Source of the DNA: Dehalococcoidia bacterium
Lineage (GTDB): Bacteria > Chloroflexota > Dehalococcoidia > Bin125
DNA length: 64,000 nt
Reading direction: 5' to 3'
NCBI GenBank assembly: GCA_022825855.1
Contig: JAJDWB010000021.1
Location: 1 to 64,000, forward strand
The translations under genes were made by a program, and so were the position numbers. Positions 58,866 through 64,000 of the stretch are shown here, in pieces (the first letter of the stretch is position 1; every line of letters starts with the position of its first letter). Under the pieces are notes generated by a model. It saw only the letters and a program-made list of their open reading frames with translations. It was not told the DNA's origin and did no database searches.

Positions 58866-60050
58866 ATGGTTGACTTTCACGACAACGGCGAAGAGGCTGC
58901 CTTCCGCACCGAGGTGAAATCGTTCATCCAGAACGAATTCCAACCGCGCCGCGAGCGGATGCGCGAAGAAGCGCGGTCGGCGCAACCGTTCGACCGCCCG
59001 CCCACCCAGCGCGAGTGGGAGAAGGAACTGGCCAATCGCGGCTGGGTCGCTCCCGCCTGGCCCAAGCAGTACGGCGGGGCCGGACTCTCGGTCATGCAGC
59101 AGTTCATCTTCAACGAGGAAATGGCCGAGGCCCGCGCGCCCCGGCCGGGAGGTATCGCGATCGGCATGGCCGGTCCGACGATCATCACGATCGGCACCGA
59201 CGAGCAGCAGCAGGAGCACCTGCCGCCGATCCTCAGCGGCGATGCGATCTGGTGTCAGGGCTACTCAGAACCCGGTTCCGGCTCCGACCTTGCCTCGCTC
59301 CAGACCCGCGCCGTCAAGGACGGCGACGACTTCGTCGTCAACGGCCAGAAGATCTGGACCTCGGGCGCGCACCGCTCCGACTGGATGATCCTGCTCGCCC
59401 GCACCGACCCCGACGCGCCCAAGCACAAGGGAATCACCTACTTCGTGCTCGACATGCACTCGCCAGGAGTCTCGACCCGGCCGCTGGTCAACATGGCCGG
59501 CACGCACGAGTTCAACGAGGTCTTTTTCGAGGATGTCCGCATCCCCCAGCGCAACGTGCTGGGAGAGGTCAATCGAGGCTGGTACGGCGCCGTGACCACG
59601 CTCGACTTCGAGCGCTCCAGCATCGGCTCCGCCGTCGGCATGCAGCAGTCGGTCGAGGATGTCATCCGCTACGCCAAGGAGAACCGCGGCAGCGGCTTCT
59701 CATCGGTTGACCGGCGTGAGACCCAGATCGCCCTCACCGACCGCTACATCGAGACCCAGACCGCGCGGATGATCTCGTACCGCATCGTCTCGATGCAGAA
59801 CCAGGGTCTGATTCCCAACCATGAGGCGTCAATGGCCAAGCTGTTTGCCATGGAACTCAACCAGCGGATCACGGCGACCGCCGTCAAGGTGCTCGGACTG
59901 CACGGCCAGCTCCAGGGCAAGAACGCCCCGCGCCGGGGCCGGCACGCCTACGGATTCATCCGATCGATCGCCAACACGATCGAGGGCGGTACCTCCGAGA
60001 TCCAGCGAAACATCATCGCCACCCGCGGACTCGGCCTGCCTCGCGGCTAG
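58866..60050 (+). CDS. Acyl-CoA dehydrogenase
   Basis: A 394-residue FAD enzyme: WCQGYSEPGSGSDLASLQTR (flavin and substrate site), VVNGQKIWTSGAHRSDWM, and the C-terminal YGFIRSIANTIEGGTSEIQR with the FAD-binding pattern. It oxidises an acyl-CoA to the 2-enoyl-CoA, passing electrons to ETF. The catalytic Glu is probably in the IEGGTSE region, as in the long-chain-like branch. It is divergent from the flavin reductase gene (62 bases) and its stop overlaps that of the convergent gene at 60047 (CTAG). Confidence 0.9.
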   Translation: MVDFHDNGEEAAFRTEVKSFIQNEFQPRRERMREEARSAQPFDRPPTQREWEKELANRGWVAPAWPKQYGGAGLSVMQQFIFNEEMAEARAPRPGGIAIGMAGPTIITIGTDEQQQEHLPPILSGDAIWCQGYSEPGSGSDLASLQTRAVKDGDDFVVNGQKIWTSGAHRSDWMILLARTDPDAPKHKGITYFVLDMHSPGVSTRPLVNMAGTHEFNEVFFEDVRIPQRNVLGEVNRGWYGAVTTLDFERSSIGSAVGMQQSVEDVIRYAKENRGSGFSSVDRRETQIALTDRYIETQTARMISYRIVSMQNQGLIPNHEASMAKLFAMELNQRITATAVKVLGLHGQLQGKNAPRRGRHAYGFIRSIANTIEGGTSEIQRNIIATRGLGLPRG

Positions 60051-60505
60051 CCGCTCAGCACCACATCGGCGTCGAGGTCGTCTGCCTGCAATCGAGCAGG
60101 CGCGTTGAACCACGCGCTCAGCCCAACGAGCACCCGCTTCGGCTCGCCGCAAGCGATCCGCACCCCGGCCGATTGCCAGGCATGATTGAGATAGATACCG
60201 CCCCGGCGTTGGCCCGGCTGCCGGCGTTGAAACGTCAGATCGTCAGGTTCTCGAGCGTCGTGGACAATCAACCGCGCTCCGTCCAGGCGATCGGAGATGG
60301 CCGCAGCAGCAGCGGCGGCCGCTTCGTCGTCGCCCCGCGTCGCAATGATCCATGTCCGCCGATCGCGCGGCACCGCCGCTGCTCTCAGCCGTTCCGAGAT
60401 CTGCTCGGCAAGCTCGCCAGCGATATCGGCCGCAAGCCGATCGGACACCGCGATGGCGACCAAGTCGTCCGGCCCGACCCCTAACGCCTGCAACTCCGCG
60501 CGCAT
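60047..60505 (-). CDS. Uncharacterised protein in the esterase operon
   Basis: A 152-residue protein starting MRAELQALGVGPDDLVAIAV, with an Ala-rich alpha/beta region (ADIAGELAEQISERLRAAAV, TWIIATRGDDEAAAAAAAAI) and a C-terminal part with ARLIVHDAREPDDL and GIYLNHAWQSAGVRI. Family not recognised. ATG 60505 lies two bases after the stop of the upstream gene (TGACGATG). Third gene of the unit 63060-60047. Confidence 0.65.
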   Translation of the reverse strand: MRAELQALGVGPDDLVAIAVSDRLAADIAGELAEQISERLRAAAVPRDRRTWIIATRGDDEAAAAAAAAISDRLDGARLIVHDAREPDDLTFQRRQPGQRRGGIYLNHAWQSAGVRIACGEPKRVLVGLSAWFNAPARLQADDLDADVVLSG

Positions 60506-60507
60506 CG

Positions 60508-61083
60508 TCACTTCCGCTCCTGCATCCACTGCACGATACGCGCCGACTCCATCGCATCCGCCATGTGCAGCAGCGGAAGGCCGCCGCACTCGACCGGCGG
60601 ACCGCCAACGATCACGACTCCCGACCATCCGTCCGGGCTCAGTTCGCCGCTCTCACAGATCAACGAAACGGGCTCGCCGGCGAATGCGGCCAGGAAGACC
60701 CCATTGACGGCCACGAACTCGGTCGGCAACCGGGCCAACTCCGTAAGCTGCTCTGGCGTCTGATCGCCCACAATAGGCACCATGGCCAACGCCGCACCCT
60801 CGACATGCTCCAGGAGACCCAACGCACGCACCGCCGACCAGACGTGACGCTCGTCGTCGGGCAAGATCACGACCACGATGACCGATTCCGGCGGCTCGCG
60901 GGGGACGACCATCGCCGCCGGCGGGTCGTCCCGCAGTCGGACCACCGTGTGATCTCTGGCCAGTTCGCTAGCCGCCGCCTCAAACGTTGGTTCCGACGTG
61001 CCGAAGAAGGAGAGGTAGATCAGCCCGGCAAAGACGGCCGCGAGCGGAATAGCCAGACCGACGATGCCCAGCCTGCGCAGCAT
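60508..61083 (-). CDS. Uncharacterised membrane-anchored protein
   Basis: A 191-residue protein with an N-terminal anchor or signal (LGIVGLAIPLAAVFAGLIYL) followed by an exported region with alternating strands: ESVIVVVILPDDERHVW, FVAVNGVFLAAFAGEPVSL and WSGVVIVGGPPVECGG. I do not recognise it. It is six bases downstream of the double esterase gene, and 152 residues of another unknown protein follow. The three probably work together outside the membrane. Confidence 0.68.
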   Translation of the reverse strand: MLRRLGIVGLAIPLAAVFAGLIYLSFFGTSEPTFEAAASELARDHTVVRLRDDPPAAMVVPREPPESVIVVVILPDDERHVWSAVRALGLLEHVEGAALAMVPIVGDQTPEQLTELARLPTEFVAVNGVFLAAFAGEPVSLICESGELSPDGWSGVVIVGGPPVECGGLPLLHMADAMESARIVQWMQERK

Positions 61084-61089
61084 CGGGCG

Positions 61090-63060
61090 TCAGTTCGTCC
61101 GCGACTCGTCGAACAGCCAGTCCAACAGCAGATCGGTCCAGTCGTCCTGGAAGAACGGCAGATGGTCTCCCTCGGCGATCGTCCACAGCTCGATCGTCAC
61201 GCCCTGCTCGCAGCCCTCGCGAATCCGCTGCACGCTGGTCTCCGCGCCGTCAATTGTCGCCTCCAGGTCAAGCGCCGCGGTCACTTCGACCGCCTCGGCG
61301 TCGCAGCCCGCCCGCTCGGCCCAACGCCGCACCAGCGTCTCCGCGCCCGGATAGCGGCCGGCGTACTCCCCGGTCCCCGCAAAGGGGATGTCGAGGTCGG
61401 CCGTCCCATGAATCTGCAGCACCGAGACCGGCGCCGCGTCCGCGCAGCGCTCGGGATCGCCGAAGGACGACCCGGCCAAGCTGACAATCGAGACCAAACC
61501 CTCCAGCCCGTCGCAGGCCAACCGGTAGGCCATGAATCCACCGTTCGAGTAGCCGACCACGTGCACACCCGAGACATCAACGATCTCCCGTGCCTCAGCA
61601 ACCAGCGCGCTGAGCCAGCCGTAGTCGTCGATGTCGCTGCCATCGAAGTTGCAGCATGCGTCGGTCGCGTTCCAGAACGCGTTGCCGCGCGAGTCGGTCG
61701 TTCCCTGCGGCGTGATCAGCGCGAAGCGATACTCCATGATGCGCTCGGACAGTCCGAAGTACCAATCGTGCGCCGCAGCCTCGCCGGAGTAGCCGTGCAA
61801 GGACAGCACCAGCGGAATCGACTCGCCCTCGGCTCCCGGCGGGAACTGCAGGCGAGCGGTCCGCTCCCCGCCGATCACGCGCTCCTGGACTTCCAATGCC
61901 GCCCGCGTTGCCGCTACATACCGTTCGTCGATCCAGTCGAGGATGCCGGGCGTAAAGTCCGTCTGCCAGACCAGCGGGATGTGCCCACCGCCTTCAATCG
62001 TCCACAGCTCCATCACGGTTCGGTTGACGCATCCTTGCTCGTACCGTTTGAGCGTCGTCTCCTTCCCCTCGACCGCCATGTCGGTATCGATCGGAGCAAG
62101 CTCGGCAATCGCCGCCGCATCGCACCCGGCCCGCTCGGCCCAGCGGGTCACCGACGCCCACGCGCCCGGCACCGGCTGCCGATCCTGGTCCGGATGCGTC
62201 GGCAACCGGCCACCCTCGTACAGCACCAGTTCGTCTTCGGTTCCGTGGATCTGCAGGACCGATAGCGGCGTCGGCACACGGCAGTCCTCCGCCTCTGAGT
62301 GCGCACCGCCGGCCAAGCTCACGATCGCCGTCAGGCCGGGCACGTCCTCGCAAGCCAGCCGATACGCCATGAACCCGCCGTTCGAGTGGCCTACGGCAAA
62401 CACCTGGTCAAACGCCGCAATCTCGCGCGCCTCGGCGATCAGCGACGTGAGATAGCCGACATCGTCGATCTGCGCATCAAAGATGTCGCAACATTCGTTG
62501 GTGCCGTTCCAAAACCGCGCCCCGATATGGTCAACCGTGCCCTCGGGATAGAGCACGCTGAATCCGCGTTCGTCAATCCACTGCGAGAGCCGGAAGTACT
62601 CGTCAGCCTGTCTCGCGTAGCTGCCGTATCCATGCAGCAGCAGAATCAGCGGCCGCGGCGTCGTCAGATCGGCCCCGGCCGGCACGACCAGCGACGCCGG
62701 CCGCTCGCTGCCAAGCGTGAACTTGGTCTGCGCCGCTTTCTCCTGCTCGGCAGTTGCCTCAGCCGGCTGCGCCGAGGCCTCTTGTTCGGACTCTTGTTGC
62801 GACTCGGCGAGGGAGTCCTGTGGCTCCGGCGACGACTCCTCCGTGTCAGCCTCCTGGGCCGCGAGCGTCGGCTCCGCCTCCTGTGCCGGTTCTGCCTCAG
62901 CCGTCTCCTCTCCCTGCTCCTGATGCTCCTGCTGCTCCGACACAGGCTGAGGATCCGCCTCCTGGGCCACGGGCAGCGTCTGCTGCGACTCGCCGCTGCA
63001 GGCGAACATCAACAGGCCCAATACGGACACCACGACGGCAAGCACGGACAGTCGGCGCAT
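61090..63060 (-). CDS. Lipoprotein with two tandem LpqC/PHB-depolymerase-type esterase domains
   Basis: A 656-residue lipoprotein: signal RLSVLAVVVSVLGLLMFAC with lipobox Cys21, then an E/Q/A-rich linker of about 100 residues. Domain 1 has ILLLHGYGSYARQADEYF, FAVGHSNGGFMAYRLACEDV, the Asp in IHGTEDELVLYEGG and His in GGGHIPLVW. Domain 2 repeats this: LVLSLHGYSGEAAAHDWYF, VVGYSNGGFMAYRLACDG, IHGTADLDIPF and EGDHLPFFQ. Both catalytic triads look intact. Family members hydrolyse polyhydroxybutyrate, feruloyl or acetyl esters. ATG 63060 fits the signal peptide; the longer frame is not supported. First gene of a three-gene unit. Confidence 0.88.
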   Translation of the reverse strand: MRRLSVLAVVVSVLGLLMFACSGESQQTLPVAQEADPQPVSEQQEHQEQGEETAEAEPAQEAEPTLAAQEADTEESSPEPQDSLAESQQESEQEASAQPAEATAEQEKAAQTKFTLGSERPASLVVPAGADLTTPRPLILLLHGYGSYARQADEYFRLSQWIDERGFSVLYPEGTVDHIGARFWNGTNECCDIFDAQIDDVGYLTSLIAEAREIAAFDQVFAVGHSNGGFMAYRLACEDVPGLTAIVSLAGGAHSEAEDCRVPTPLSVLQIHGTEDELVLYEGGRLPTHPDQDRQPVPGAWASVTRWAERAGCDAAAIAELAPIDTDMAVEGKETTLKRYEQGCVNRTVMELWTIEGGGHIPLVWQTDFTPGILDWIDERYVAATRAALEVQERVIGGERTARLQFPPGAEGESIPLVLSLHGYSGEAAAHDWYFGLSERIMEYRFALITPQGTTDSRGNAFWNATDACCNFDGSDIDDYGWLSALVAEAREIVDVSGVHVVGYSNGGFMAYRLACDGLEGLVSIVSLAGSSFGDPERCADAAPVSVLQIHGTADLDIPFAGTGEYAGRYPGAETLVRRWAERAGCDAEAVEVTAALDLEATIDGAETSVQRIREGCEQGVTIELWTIAEGDHLPFFQDDWTDLLLDWLFDESRTN

Positions 63061-63139
63061 GGCTGCCAGCCTATCGCGGGAGCCCGACCGCGGCGCGCCC
63101 CGACTGTTAGCCTTCCAGCGCACCGATTGGAGCCGAACG

Positions 63140-64000
63140 ATGCGACGCGCTGCATGGAACACCGACCGTACCCTGAGCGTCCTCGACGACCCCAAGCGCG
63201 CGCCGGCCGAGGGCGAAGTGCGCGTGCAGGTCGTTAACGCCGGCATCTGCGGCTCCGATTTGCACTGGTATCGCGGCGACTTCGTGCCCCAGGCGATGCG
63301 CACCCCCGGTCACGAGATCGGCGGCATCGTCGCTGCCGTGGGCACCGGCGTCGAACACGTCCAGGAAGGCGATGTCGTCGGCGTCGAGCCGCTGCTGCGC
63401 TGCGGCGAGTGCGGGTACTGCATCTCCGGCCACTACAACCAGTGCCAGGTTGCCGGCGGACTGATCGGCATCGCCGTGGACGGGGGCATGGCCCAGGACG
63501 TCTTCGCCCCAGGCGTCGCCGTGTTCAAGGCCCCGCCGGGCATCGACGGGGAGGTCGCCGCGATGGCCGAACCGCTTGCCTGCGGCGTTCACGGCTACAA
63601 CATGGCCACCCTCAGCCAGGGCGAGACCGTGCTCGTCATCGGAGCGGGCACGATCGGACTCACGGCCCAGCTCGCTGCCCAGGCCGCCGGCGCCAACGTC
63701 GTCGTCCTCGCCCGACACCCGCACCAGCAGGCAGCCGCCCGACACCTCGGCGCGGCGGAAGTGATCGGCGAAGACGAAGCCGGCCAGCGCCGCCTCAAGG
63801 AACTCACCGACGACGACGCCATTGACGTTGTCGCCGAGTGCGTCGGGGGGCATGCCGACACCATCCGCCAGTCGGTCGATGTCGTCCGCCGCCTCGGACG
63901 CGTCATCGTGCTCGGCGTCTTCGCCATCGACAACGCCGGACTTAACCCGCTCACTTTGCTGGGCAAGGAAATCACCATCGTCGGCGCCGTCACCTATGGC
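63140..64000 (+). CDS. Zinc alcohol dehydrogenase (sorbitol/threonine dehydrogenase-like), partial at window end
   Basis: The frame is open from ATG 63140 to the window edge (287 codons). It is a medium-chain dehydrogenase with catalytic zinc ligands in NAGICGSDLHWYRG and PGHEIGG and, unlike the two other MDR genes here, the structural zinc cluster LLRCGECGYCISGHYNQCQ. The Rossmann motif is VLVIGAGTIGLTAQLAAQ. A polyol or threonine dehydrogenase role is likely. The last 60 or so residues are missing. Confidence 0.88.
   Translation, partial: MRRAAWNTDRTLSVLDDPKRAPAEGEVRVQVVNAGICGSDLHWYRGDFVPQAMRTPGHEIGGIVAAVGTGVEHVQEGDVVGVEPLLRCGECGYCISGHYNQCQVAGGLIGIAVDGGMAQDVFAPGVAVFKAPPGIDGEVAAMAEPLACGVHGYNMATLSQGETVLVIGAGTIGLTAQLAAQAAGANVVVLARHPHQQAAARHLGAAEVIGEDEAGQRRLKELTDDDAIDVVAECVGGHADTIRQSVDVVRRLGRVIVLGVFAIDNAGLNPLTLLGKEITIVGAVTYG

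Noticed and set aside
60352-62265. 637-codon + strand frame opposite the double esterase gene
   Set aside because: Overlaps the esterase, two small genes and their boundaries on the other strand, and has arginine-rich random-looking composition.
1-64000. CRISPR arrays, tRNA or rRNA genes, replication origin, prophage
   Set aside because: No regularly spaced repeats, no tRNA- or rRNA-like segment and no phage structural genes were seen while reading; small RNAs could be missed without folding and covariance tools.

Overview
The window is a dense, GC-rich bacterial chromosome segment with short intergenic gaps and many 1-4 base stop/start overlaps. Its gene content is a free-living heterotroph's: two giant double CaiB/BaiF CoA-transferases plus an orphan CaiB C-terminal piece, six short-chain dehydrogenases, three luciferase-like flavin monooxygenases, three medium-chain alcohol dehydrogenases, amidohydrolases, an acyl-CoA dehydrogenase and a glutamine-rich substrate-binding lipoprotein. 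Together with menaquinone synthesis genes this fits a Chloroflexota lineage such as SAR202/Dehalococcoidia-related bacteria. That placement is inference from gene content; no rRNA or other phylogenetic marker is present.

Layout. 1-0.3 kb: 5' part of an IS5-type transposase. 0.4-13.6 kb: catabolic genes (double CoA-transferase, FAH-family hydrolase, split sulfopyruvate-type decarboxylase, Val/Leu dehydrogenase, amidohydrolase, SDRs, MFS transporter) mixed with two small toxin-antitoxin-like pairs. 14.5-16.1 kb: an ImmA/XRE plus DUF4411 module. 16.2-24.8 kb: HAD hydrolase, LLM oxidoreductase, D-aminoacylase, MDR dehydrogenase, a Panacea-domain gene coupled to an orphan CaiB fragment, and the second double CoA-transferase. 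25.0-27.3 kb: a diverged tandem duplication of a retropepsin-like fragment and a membrane protein. 27.4-31.3 kb: ilvB-ilvN-ilvC, whose spacers hold palindromic repeats. 31.7-40.2 kb: metabolic genes and a KamB/NpmA-type 16S rRNA A1408 methyltransferase homologue. 40.2-47.4 kb: ilvE-plsY-geranylgeranyl reductase, a VapBC45-type pair, then menG divergent from tetR-menB-menA. 47.4-64 kb: the Q-rich lipoprotein, an LLM enzyme, a DsbA-like gene interrupted by an in-frame TGA, VOC and SDR pairs, a cysteine-dioxygenase-like cupin, a DNA methyltransferase, acyl-CoA dehydrogenase, a lipoprotein with two esterase domains, and a partial alcohol dehydrogenase.

The most notable observation is at 51917-53038. 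A secreted DsbA-like protein is split by TGA exactly where the first cysteine of its CxxC motif should be (DPF-TGA-PAC), and the frame stays open for 145 codons afterwards. A stem-loop can be drawn just after the TGA. The simplest reading is a selenoprotein with a UxxC active site; a nonsense mutation or sequencing error are the alternatives. Its N-terminal half carries a repeat also present in a second secreted protein at 10465-11316, which may be an undescribed repeat family. Other points are the aminoglycoside-resistance-type methyltransferase homologue at 34879, a REP-like palindrome serving in frame as the interdomain linker of a CoA-transferase, and five toxin-antitoxin-like modules in 64 kb.
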